From Eubacterium sp. (GTDB lineage Bacteria; Bacillota; Clostridia; Lachnospirales; Lachnospiraceae): 64,000 bases of DNA. A model generated the notes under the pieces. The model saw nothing but the letters and a program-made list of their open reading frames with translations, searched no databases and was not told the origin of the DNA. Below, piece after piece: positions 43,700 to 53,800 of this stretch. The DNA is taken from NCBI GenBank assembly GCA_024690665.1, contig JAILOU010000021.1, positions 48,369 to 112,368 on the forward strand. The letters are read 5' to 3'. Position numbers and translations under genes: made by a program. Every line of letters begins with the position of its first letter. Position 1 is the stretch's first letter.

Positions 43700-44602
43700 T
43701 TGGAAAAGGATTTTAAATCAGGATTTGCGTCACTGATTGGACGCCCAAATGTTGGAAAGTCTACGCTGATGAATCAGCTGATTGGACAAAAGATAGCGAT
43801 TACATCAAAGAAGCCGCAGACGACCAGAAACCGTATTCAGACGGTTTATACGGACGCAGATGTAGGACAGGTTGTATTCGTGGATACGCCGGGGATTCAT
43901 AAGGCGAAGAACAAACTTGGAGAATATATGGTAAATGTTGCTGAGCACAGTTTAAATGATGTGGATGTTGTACTGTGGCTTGTAGAGCCGACGACATATA
44001 TTGGTGCCGGCGAGCGTCATATTATTGAGGTGCTTAAAAAGGTAACAACACCGGTTATCTTGGTTGTGAATAAGCTCGATACTGTATCGAAGGAAGAACT
44101 TATTGAAGCAATTGATACTTACAGAAAGGAATATGAGTTTGCTGAGGTCGTGCCGGTGAGTGCCCTGCATGGAAAGAATACGGACGTGTTAATGGAGCAG
44201 ATTTTCAAATATCTTCCATATGGTCCGATGTTCTATGATGAAGATACCGTGACAGATCAAACGCAGCGTTCTATTGTTGCTGAAATCGTTCGTGAAAAGG
44301 CGCTGCACGCTCTTGATGAGGAGGTGCCGCATGGAATTGCTGTTGCAATTGATCAGATGAAGTATCGCAGTAAGGGTAAGATCTACGATATCGATGCGAC
44401 AATCGTCTGCGAGCGCAGTTCCCATAAGGGAATTATCATCGGAAAAGGCGGCAGCATGCTTAAGAAGATTGGCTCGAATGCCAGATATGAAATTGAACGC
44501 ATGCTTGAGTGTAAGGTGAACTTAAAGCTTTGGGTGAAAGTCAAAAAGGACTGGCGCGACAGCGATTTTCTGCTTAAGAATTTTGGTTATAAAGAGGATT
44601 AG
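43700..44602 (+). CDS. era: GTPase Era
   Basis: A 300-residue GTPase of 16S rRNA maturation. SLIGRPNVGKSTLMNQLIGQ (G1), VDTPGIHKAKNKLGEYM (G3) and NKLD (G4) lead to a C-terminal KH domain with GKGGSMLKKIGSNARYEIER. The start is TTG at 43700, seven bases after AAGGAAGGAAG. recO follows four bases later, the common Firmicutes pair. Confidence 0.97.
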   Translation: MEKDFKSGFASLIGRPNVGKSTLMNQLIGQKIAITSKKPQTTRNRIQTVYTDADVGQVVFVDTPGIHKAKNKLGEYMVNVAEHSLNDVDVVLWLVEPTTYIGAGERHIIEVLKKVTTPVILVVNKLDTVSKEELIEAIDTYRKEYEFAEVVPVSALHGKNTDVLMEQIFKYLPYGPMFYDEDTVTDQTQRSIVAEIVREKALHALDEEVPHGIAVAIDQMKYRSKGKIYDIDATIVCERSSHKGIIIGKGGSMLKKIGSNARYEIERMLECKVNLKLWVKVKKDWRDSDFLLKNFGYKED

Positions 44603-44605
44603 AAC

Positions 44606-45337
44606 ATGGACTATGCAAATGTCGCGACCGGGATTGTCCTTCGCTCGCAGCCGGTGGGAGAATCCGACAAGCGTGTCACAATTCTGACAAAGGAATATGG
44701 TAAGATATCGGCATTTGCACGAGGCGCGAGAAGACCAAAAAGTCCGCTCATTGCGGCGACGGAGCCATTTGCATTTGGAGAGTTTGACGTCTACATGGGA
44801 AGAACCTCCAATAATGTGCAAAAGGCCAGAATCCATAATTATTTTCGGGATTTGACGCAGGACTTTGATACTTCTTGTTATGGATTTTACGTGCTTGAAG
44901 TTGCGGATTATTACTGCGCAGAATATGCACCGGACATGGAGATGCTCACGCTGCTGTACCAGACGCTTCGGGCGCTGGAAAGTGGGAAGTTTGAACGGAC
45001 GCTGATTCGCGGCATATTCGAGCTAAAGACACTCGTGATAGCGGGTGTGTACCCGGATTTGTTTCATTGCATGTCCTGCCAAAAAGACCATGATTTAAGT
45101 TATATCGATTTTACAAAAAATGGAATCTATTGCAGGGAGTGCGGAGCGAAGCAGCGGGGAAAGCAGCTGGATGAATCTTGTGTATATGCGTTGCAATATG
45201 TGATATCGACAGCGTCGAAAAGCATTTATTCTTTTAAACTGGCCGATCAGGTCTTGCACCAGTTTGTGTCTGTTGTTCATACGCTGTTTGAAAAGTATAC
45301 GAATCACAGATTTAATTCGGCTCAATTTCTGGATTGA
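44606..45337 (+). CDS. recO: DNA repair protein RecO
   Basis: A 243-residue protein that loads RecA by annealing and removing SSB in the RecFOR pathway. The N-terminal OB-fold has TGIVLRSQPVGESDKRVTIL and ARGARRPKSPLIAATEPFAF. The C-terminal helical part has a zinc-finger-like CMSC...CREC pair (about 153-180). Three bases separate it from era. Confidence 0.95.
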   Translation: MDYANVATGIVLRSQPVGESDKRVTILTKEYGKISAFARGARRPKSPLIAATEPFAFGEFDVYMGRTSNNVQKARIHNYFRDLTQDFDTSCYGFYVLEVADYYCAEYAPDMEMLTLLYQTLRALESGKFERTLIRGIFELKTLVIAGVYPDLFHCMSCQKDHDLSYIDFTKNGIYCRECGAKQRGKQLDESCVYALQYVISTASKSIYSFKLADQVLHQFVSVVHTLFEKYTNHRFNSAQFLD

Positions 45338-45362
45338 AAATGCCACTCGTGCATAGTATAAT
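45334..45362 (+). promoter_or_regulatory. Promoter overlapping the recO stop codon
   Basis: TTGAAA (45334-45339), 17-bp spacer, TATAAT (45357-45362). Drives the lipoprotein gene at 45413. Confidence 0.85.
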
Positions 45363-45412
45363 AGATAAGATTATTGTGTACGCACAGGTACACTGTTTAG
45401 GAGGAATCATTG

Positions 45413-46102
45413 TTGAAAAAGTTCATCGTTTCGATGGCGCTTACGGGCGTTTTGGTTGGAACACTTGCAGGCTGCTCCGGCGGAACTTCTGCGGATGTCA
45501 CATCGATTGAGGTCTCAAAGAATGGAGAAATTACGAATATCATAAAGGAAGATTTTTCAGAAGACTATTATAGTGAAGAAGATTTGAAGTCCTTTATTGA
45601 TGAGCAGATAGAAACTTATACGCAGGAACATTCGGATGCCGAGATTGATGCCAAAAGTATTTCTTTTGATGAAGAAAGCGGTGTTTTGACAGCCAAGCTT
45701 ACATTTGGCAGCTATGAAGACTATGCAGGATTCAATTCTGTGACTTTGTATGCCGCAAGTGTGATTCAGGCGATGGCGGATGGCTATTCTTTTGATGAAG
45801 ATTTTTACGATGTAACTTCTGTGGCGGAGGCTGAAACAGAGTCGGAAAGTTCTGGTTCGGGAAGTCTTTCGACACAAGAGGATACAAATTATAAGACGGT
45901 AGACGTCGATACCATCAAGTCGGATTCTGACTTAAAAGTAGTGGTAACGAATGAACGTCTGGCTGTGAAAGTGAAAGGAGATATCTTATATGTCTCTGAT
46001 CCGACGGCTCAGGTTTTAGATGATGATATGGTGGAACTTCCGGACACGCAGGCCTATGAAACGGGCGCAGAGACTCCGGTCGTCTATATCGTATATAAAT
46101 AG
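45413..46102 (+). CDS. Uncharacterised lipoprotein
   Basis: 229 residues from a TTG at 45413, eight bases after AGGAGG; a TTG one codon earlier is the alternative. Lipobox GTLAGCSGG with Cys21. The mature domain is acidic, with DFSEDYYSEEDLKSFIDEQI and ISFDEESGVLTAKLTFGSYE, then a Ser/Thr/Glu linker and a beta-rich end (VVVTNERLAVKVKGDILYVS). It is followed after 18 bases by glyQS, probably in the same transcript. No family recognised. Confidence 0.8.
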   Translation: MKKFIVSMALTGVLVGTLAGCSGGTSADVTSIEVSKNGEITNIIKEDFSEDYYSEEDLKSFIDEQIETYTQEHSDAEIDAKSISFDEESGVLTAKLTFGSYEDYAGFNSVTLYAASVIQAMADGYSFDEDFYDVTSVAEAETESESSGSGSLSTQEDTNYKTVDVDTIKSDSDLKVVVTNERLAVKVKGDILYVSDPTAQVLDDDMVELPDTQAYETGAETPVVYIVYK

Positions 46103-46120
46103 AAAGTAGGTAAAGCAGTA

Positions 46121-47518
46121 ATGGAAAAGACTATGGAAAAGATTGTTGCACTGGCGAAAGCAAGAGGTTTTGTATATCCGGGTTCTGAAATCTATGGCGG
46201 ACTTGCCAATACCTGGGATTATGGAAATCTTGGAGTGGAACTTAAAAATAACGTTAAGAAAGCCTGGTGGCAGAAGTTTATCCAGGAGAATAAATACAAT
46301 GTAGGAGTTGACTGTGCAATCCTTATGAATCCGCAGACATGGGTGGCTTCCGGACATCTTGGAAGTTTTTCTGATCCACTTATGGATTGTAAGGAATGTC
46401 ATGAGCGTTTCCGTGCAGACAAGATTATTGAAGATTACGCACAGGAGAAGAACATTGCGTTAGATGGTAGCGTTGATGGCTGGACGCAGGAGATGATGAA
46501 GGATTTTATTGAGGAAAATGAAATTCCATGTCCTTCTTGTGGCAAGCATAATTTTACAGATATTCGTTCTTTCAACCTGATGTTTAAGACATTTCAGGGT
46601 GTAACAGAAGATGCTAAGAATACCGTTTATCTTCGTCCGGAGACGGCGCAGGGTATCTTTGTTAATTTTAAAAATGTACAAAGAACTTCGCGTAAGAAGA
46701 TCCCGTTTGGAATCGGTCAGATTGGTAAGTCTTTCCGTAATGAGATTACACCGGGTAACTTTACATTCCGTACTCGTGAGTTCGAGCAGATGGAACTTGA
46801 ATTTTTCTGTGAGCCGGATACCGACCTTGAATGGTTTGAATACTGGCGCAGTTTTTGCATTAACTGGCTTAAGAGCCTTGGCATGAAGGAAGAAGAGATG
46901 CGCGTACGCGATCATGACAAGGAAGAACTTTCTTTCTATTCAAAGGCAACTACTGATATCGAGTACCTCTTCCCATTTGGATGGGGCGAGCTGTGGGGGA
47001 TTGCTGATCGTACCGATTATGACCTTACACAGCATCAGAATGTATCCGGAGAAGATCTTCAGTACTTTGATGATGAGAAGAAAGAAAAATATATTCCATA
47101 TGTTATTGAACCATCACTTGGTGCAGACCGTGTAGTTCTTGCCTTCCTTTGCGGAGCGTATGATGAAGAGAACATTGGAACAGAAGAAAAACCGGATATG
47201 AGAACTGTACTTCATTTCCATCCGGCACTTGCACCTGTTAAGATTGGTGTGCTTCCACTTTCTAAAAAGTTAAATGAAGGCGCAGAAAAGGTATTTGAAC
47301 AGTTATGTAAAAAATACAACTGTGAATATGATGATCGTGGTAATATCGGTAAGAGATATCGTCGTCAGGACGAAATCGGAACACCGTTTTGTGTTACATA
47401 CGATTTTGACTCTGAAGAAGATCATGCTGTTACTGTTCGTGATCGTGATACGATGCAGCAGGAAAGAATTAAAATTGAAGAATTGGATGCATACTTCGCA
47501 GACAAGTTTACATTCTAA
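46121..47518 (+). CDS. glyQS: Glycyl-tRNA synthetase, single-chain alpha2 type
   Basis: A 465-residue class II enzyme. Motif 1 region [20 protein letters not shown]; motif 2 [20 protein letters not shown]; motif 3 [15 protein letters not shown]. The insert with [12 protein letters not shown] and [12 protein letters not shown] is a zinc-ribbon-like feature of the family. The C-terminal anticodon-binding domain ends with YFADKFTF. A second ATG four codons later is an alternative start. Confidence 0.97.
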   Translation: MEKTMEKIVALAKARGFVYPGSEIYGGLANTWDYGNLGVELKNNVKKAWWQKFIQENKYNVGVDCAILMNPQTWVASGHLGSFSDPLMDCKECHERFRADKIIEDYAQEKNIALDGSVDGWTQEMMKDFIEENEIPCPSCGKHNFTDIRSFNLMFKTFQGVTEDAKNTVYLRPETAQGIFVNFKNVQRTSRKKIPFGIGQIGKSFRNEITPGNFTFRTREFEQMELEFFCEPDTDLEWFEYWRSFCINWLKSLGMKEEEMRVRDHDKEELSFYSKATTDIEYLFPFGWGELWGIADRTDYDLTQHQNVSGEDLQYFDDEKKEKYIPYVIEPSLGADRVVLAFLCGAYDEENIGTEEKPDMRTVLHFHPALAPVKIGVLPLSKKLNEGAEKVFEQLCKKYNCEYDDRGNIGKRYRRQDEIGTPFCVTYDFDSEEDHAVTVRDRDTMQQERIKIEELDAYFADKFTF

Positions 47519-47550
47519 ATCGGACACAGGGATGGTCCCTTTTGTTCACA

Positions 47551-47583
47551 AAGCTGTCGCAAAAATTTGCGGCAGCTTTTTTA
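47551..47583 (+). terminator. Intrinsic terminator after glyQS
   Basis: AAGCTGTCGC (47551-47560) pairs with GCGGCAGCTT (47569-47578), tail TTTTTT. GGGATGGTCCCTTTTG just upstream resembles the GGGACGGTCC motif at 59401. Confidence 0.9.
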
Positions 47584-47596
47584 TTGAGAAAAAAGT

Positions 47597-47702
47597 GTAG
47601 CAGGGTTGCAACTAATGATAAAAAACACTATTTGGGCAATTATGAGATTTGGGTAGATGAAAAGTACTAGGATAAAGGCTTTTTTTGTAGCAGAAGTGCA
47701 AC
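47597..47702. promoter_or_regulatory. Two copies of a GTAGCA-N4-TGCAAC near-palindrome
   Basis: GTAGCAGGGTTGCAAC (47597-47612) and GTAGCAGAAGTGCAAC (47687-47702), exactly 90 bp apart. Each is an imperfect palindrome. They lie between the glyQS terminator and the giant subtilisin gene and look like binding sites for one regulator. Confidence 0.6.
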
Positions 47703-47714
47703 AACTTTATCCTA
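47668..47714. promoter_or_regulatory. 10-bp inverted repeat enclosing the second operator-like copy
   Basis: TAGGATAAAG (47668-47677) is mirrored exactly by CTTTATCCTA (47705-47714). The second GTAGCA/TGCAAC copy sits in the loop, so DNA hairpin or stacked-site binding is possible. Confidence 0.6.
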
Positions 47715-47744
47715 CCCCTTTGTAGGTGATTATGATAATCTAAC

Positions 47745-47766
47745 CAAGGTAGAATAAACTACCTTG
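47745..47766. promoter_or_regulatory. CAAGGTAG/CTACCTTG inverted repeat in the leader
   Basis: Perfect 8-bp arms at 47745-47752 and 47759-47766 with a 6-base loop, 45 bases before the ATG. A TATGAT -10-like box at 47731-47736 would place it in the 5' end of the mRNA as a stabilising hairpin, or as an operator. Confidence 0.5.
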
Positions 47767-47811
47767 TGTTTGCATTAACACATTTTATAGAAACTCGAGG
47801 GGGACAATGAA

Positions 47812-50800
47812 ATGAAGAAAAGATGGATAGCCATCCTCATGTCCGCCATGGTCGCAGCAACCGGCATTCCGGGGACGGCAATGGCAGCACAAACTGATTC
47901 ATCAGAAACTGATTCTGAGTCGACACAACAAGAAGAGTCGGATACAGATGAAGTTACTGATTGTGAAAGCGTTACAGATACGACACAGGAGGGAGAGGCA
48001 GATGCTTCGAAACGACTGTCACAGACGCTTAAGGAAAATTCAGATGATTTGCAGACTGCAGATACAATTGACGATGAGGAAATTACTTATGAGCCGGATG
48101 AACTCGTAACCGTTATCGTTGAGCTTAATGGTGACACTGTGGAAAACACGAAACTTTCGTTTTTCCAGTCGCTTACCAAAAATGCAGAGCATAATCGTGT
48201 GAAAAAGAAAATTGAGAAATTGGTAGATGATGAAGATGATTCTTACGAAGAAAAAGATGATTTTTATCATGTAATGAATGGATTTACCATTGAAGTAGAA
48301 TACCAATATCTAGAGGAAATTAAGGAACTTAGCGGAGTTAAGAATGCCTTCGTAGATGAAGTGCATTATCTGGAAAACACTTCCGCAGACGAAACGAAAA
48401 CGCAAGGAACGCAGAGTACTTCTTATAAGAATGACTCTTCGCGCGCAACTGTCGGAGCAGACACCACCGAGTATACCGGTAAGGGACAGGTCATTGCGAT
48501 TATCGACAGTGGTGTTGATTTGAACCACGAAGCATTTTCGGGAACGATTGAAGGTGCAACAATGACTGACTCAGATGTGAGTACAGCGCTTGAGCAGCTT
48601 AATGCTTCAAGTCGAGTGTCTTCGCTTTCGACATCGGATGTGTACCACAATGAAAAAATCCCATATACATTTGACTATGCGGACAATGATACCGATGCAA
48701 TTCCGGGATCTGATGATTTGAATCATGGAACACATGTGGCCGGTATTGCCAGTGCCAATGGCGGAAGCGAAATCCGCGGCGTTGCACCGGATGCACAGAT
48801 TGTCGTGATGAAAGCATTTTCAGATGGAGACGGATCGGGATATGATTCCAATATCATTGCAGCGGTAGAAGATGCTTATGTGTTAGATGTGGATTCTATT
48901 AATATGTCTCTTGGAGCCGATGTTGGATTCTCGGTTAATAGTGAAGAAACTTATGAGAGAATTTATCAAAATGTCGGCGATGCAGGAATTGCATTAAATG
49001 TAGCTGCAGGTAACGCCTACAGCCAAAGTACATACGGTACTGCAGATGGCACCGGGCTTGCAGATGTTTCCCATGTTGATAATGGAATGGTGGCAACGCC
49101 ATCTACGGAGAGTGCGGCGCTTGCAGTAGCCAGTGCAGAAGATACCTCGACCGGTTATTATTTTAAAGCTTCTGATGACAGTCAGATTAAATATCGAGAA
49201 GCAACACTGACAACCGGAGATGAGAAGACAAAATTAAATACCGTAACCGATGCGATTGAATATGTTGATTGCGGTTTAGGAACTACACAGGAAATTGAAA
49301 AGGCGGGAGATATTAGCGGAAAATACGCACTGATTCAAAGAGGCGGACAGGATTCTGCAGGAAACAACCTGACTTTTGAGGCAAAGGCAGACAATGCATA
49401 CAATGCCGGAGCAAAAGGAATTATTGTTTATAACAATGTAGAATCAGATGTTTTGACAGATATGGGCGGAATTACAAAGTCATTTGTCAGCGTATTTATT
49501 TCCAAAGAGGACGGTGAAAAACTGCTAGCGTTAGAAGATAAGACAATAACGGTAAGCAGTGATTACACATATGCGCAGGATGCAACAATGTCAGACTTTT
49601 CATCCTGGGGTGTGACACCGGATCTTAAATTAAAGCCGGAGATTACGGCGCCGGGAGGTAACATCTACTCTTCCGTATTAAATGATGCTTATACAACCAT
49701 GAGCGGAACGTCTATGGCAACTCCGCAGCTTGCAGGACTTACGGCACTTGCAAGAGAATATGTTGAGTCGGATGAGAAATTCGCCTCTTATACAGAAGCG
49801 AAAAAGGATGATCTGGTAACCAATCTTTTGATGTGTAGTGCAGTGCCACTCAAACAGTCAGGGGCATCGTATTATTCACCTAGAAAGCAGGGTGCCGGAG
49901 AAGCAAATATTAATAATGCGACTAATGCAAAGGCGTATCTGACAGTGGAAGGTGCAGATGATGCAAAGCCTAAGGCAGAACTTGGTGACAGCAGTGAGGG
50001 AACGTATTCCTTTACGATTACGGCCCACAATCTGACAGACGAAGATCTGACTTATACGGTAGATACCAGCGCCCTTTCCGAGGTGATTTCGGATGGCCGT
50101 TTTATGCAAAAGGAAAAAGATTATGCCGGACAGGGAATTGATATTTCCTACAGCGGACTTGGCGATGGAAATACGCTGAGCGTGTCAGCCGGCAATGAAG
50201 TCAGTGTTACCGTGACGATTACGGCCAACGAAGAATTCAAGGATGCTGTGAAAGAAGCGGTAAATGGAACATTTATCGAAGGATTTGTTCAGCTTACGGC
50301 AGATGAGACAAGCGGAAGCAATCTGTCTATTCCATATCTTGGATTTTATGGAGACTGGGGAGCGGAAGATCTAATTGAAAATGCATACACAGATGAAGAT
50401 AATTCTTATTTGTTTAAGCAGTCTGCGGTTTGCAGCGGTTCGAATTCATATTATTATCTTGGACAAAATGTATTTACAGGTGCAATGGATGCAGACCGGT
50501 TCGCGATATCCAATAACTCACTCGGACAGATATTCCAGAGCGTTACAACCATGACCGGCCTTAAAAGATGTGCATCAAAGATGACGTACGTTGTGACCGA
50601 TGAAGACGGAAATGAAATATGGAGTAAGGAATATTCCAATGTTAGAAAATCTTATTATTATATGTCGTCTTTAAGCGCAACTATGACTTATGCGGAAGCT
50701 TTTCTTGACAGTGCTCCGGTCTTTGACGGAACCGACAACAACGGTCATCAGGTGGCAGACGGAACTTACACAATGACGATTACGGCGGCAGGGTGTGATG

Positions 50801-53800
50801 AGAATGCAACGGAAGATACCTGGTCATTTGACTTTACGTATGATACAAAAGCGCCTGTCGTTAAGACCGCAGAGGTTGTTGAAACTGATGATGGAAAGAA
50901 GATTCATCTGATCATTGAAGACAATCATTATCTTTCAGCAGCGCAGGTTGTTTCGTCAAATGGTGGCGCTGTAAAGACCATTGATTTTGATGAACCGACT
51001 TATTCGGAAAATGGCGTAAACAGATATGAAGAATATCTTGATTACGATGAAATTGCCAAAAAACTTGCGAAATTAGATGGAGCACGTACCGATGTCATCT
51101 CACTTGACATCTACGATTATGCAGTGAATTACAAGCAAGCAACAATGGTGATTGAGGATACTTATCCGGAAGCTGTAACATTGGATGAGGACAATGTAAC
51201 TCTTACAAAAGGACAGCAAAAGCAGCTGAAGGCAACATTTACACCGGAAGAAGTGACCATGGATCAGATTACCTGGTCAAGCAGCAATGACAAGGTTGCA
51301 ACAGTAGATGAAAATGGATTGATAAGCGCAGTTAGCGCAGGTGAGGCAACGATTACTGCACAGACACAGGCTAAAGGAGTTGCGGCAACCTGTAAGGTAA
51401 CCGTAAAAGAGGTGTCGGCAGAACAAGGATTGTTAATGAGCCGTGATACGGCAGAAGTGAAGATGGGAGAGACGGTTACACTTAGCGCAATATTAGCGCC
51501 GTCACTAGAAGGCAGTGAAGTAACCTGGTCTTCTTCAGATGAAACACTTGCAACGGTTGATAAGGATGGTGTTGTAAGCGCACTTTCTACAGGCGTTGTT
51601 ACAATAACAGCATCTGTAACATCAGGTGATCAGACGTATTCAGACGACTGTGAGGTTACGATAAGACCTGCCAATTACGATGATTTCGTGATTGACGAAG
51701 ATGGCGTGCTGGTAGAATATACCGGTGGAAAATCAGATGTTGAAATTCCACAGGGTGTAACGAAGATTGGTGAAAATGCATTTTATGGAATGCCAATTAC
51801 AAGCGTATCGGTTCCGTCAAGTGTACTTGAGATTGGACCGTATGCATTTAACAACTGCCAGAAACTTGAGACGGTAACATTTGCAGAGGGTAGTAAGCTA
51901 AGCAAGATAGACGAAGCAGCATTTTATTATTGTTACTTATTAAAGAATATTGTGCTTCCGGATACGGTAAGAGAATTAGGAGCTAATATGTTCTATTACT
52001 GTTATACACTTGATACCATCAATGTTCCGGAAGGCGTAACTGAAATCTGTGATTACGCATTCTATAACACGAGCGGACTTAAGAACGTAACCCTTCCAAG
52101 TACGCTTAAGAGAATCGGTAAAAATGCGTTTGGAACCTGCGGAGTTGAACAGATTGAAGTTCCGCAAGGCGTTACAACAATTGATGATTACGCATTTAGT
52201 GCATGCTCGCTTAAGTCATTTACCTGCCCGGAGAGCGTTGAGACAATTGGTGCTGCCGCATTTATGAGCAATGGAAGCATGACAAGTATCACGTTAAACG
52301 AAGGATTAAAGACAATCGGAGAAGCCGCATTTTCCTCTACCGGTCTTACGACACTTTCCATTCCGGACAGCGTAACAAGTGTAGGTGCCAGCATTGCCGT
52401 ATCAGATTCAAGTCTTGTGTCCGTACATATAGGAAAGAATGTACCGGATCTTGAAACACCGTTTGGTATGGATACCGTGCTTGAGACGATTACGGTAGAT
52501 GATGACAATACCATGCTTGAAGTCGGAGATGACGGAGCATTATACGACGAAGATTATACAAGATTAATCGCAGTGCCATATAAACAAAGCGAAATAACGA
52601 CGGGCGGAAGTTTCACACTGAAGGCAACCGTTAAGAAGATTGAACCTCAGGTCTTTTATAATATGACCGCTCTTACGAAGGTGAATTATGAAGACGGAAC
52701 AAAGTTAGAGTCAATTGGAGATCATGCATTTTATGCGACATCCATTCAGGAAATCGTATTACCGGATTTAGTAAAGAGCGTTGGAGGACACTGTTTTGCC
52801 AATTGCGTTTCGACAACTAAAGTGGTGTTAAATCATGTGGAAGAAGTTGGTAGTTACGCATTTTTAAATACCATGGTACAACCGGACTTTGGAGATTCTT
52901 TGAAGGTGATCGGAAAGAATGCATTTGCATCTGATACGCAGTATGAAAAACAACTGACTGACGTAACACTTCCGGATACGGTAGAAGTGATTGGAGATGG
53001 AGCGTTTATGAATCTGTATTCGGTTCAAAACGTATCTTTGGGTTCATGTGTAAAAGAAATCGGAGACTGTGTATTCACAGGTAATAACGGACTTTCAACC
53101 ATTACAGTAGCAGATGATAATCCGTACTTTGTAACAGAAGACAATGTTTTATATGACAAGGATAAGACCAGACTGGTTCTTTATGCGCCGGCTTGCGAGG
53201 CAACGACTTATACGGCGCCGGATTCACTTAAGCAGGTGGACGGATTTGGATTTAGAAATGCGAAGCATCTGACTAAGGTAACGCTTAATGAGGGTCTTGA
53301 AGAATTGAGCGTCAGTGCCTTTAACGGCTGCTCGTCACTAAAAGATATTAATATGCCGTCAACACTTAAGAAGATAAATTCTTTCGCATTTTCGGATGTG
53401 CCGGCTACAAATCTTGTATTCGACGGAGACCTTGAATTGATTGATGACTGGGGATTGTCATTTATGAGCAATCTTAACCATCTTGTGATTAGAAAGGCAA
53501 ACAACGCAACAATCGGTGGAACTTATAATTTAGAAGGTAATGAAACCATGTATTTTGGAGACGGGGTCAAGAAGATTACAGGAACTCTGGATTCATCAAG
53601 TACGAAGGTTGTTGTTCTTGGAGATGATATAGAAGAGATTAGTGACGATGCATTTTCAGCCATGAAAAATGTGACCATCTATGCAACAAAGGATACAAAG
53701 GCATATGAGCTTGCATCTAAGCAGGTAAAAACTCTTGTGGCAAATGGAGCATCTGCCAGCTTAAAAGAGTACACACCGCTTAGCGTAAAGGTAAGAATTT

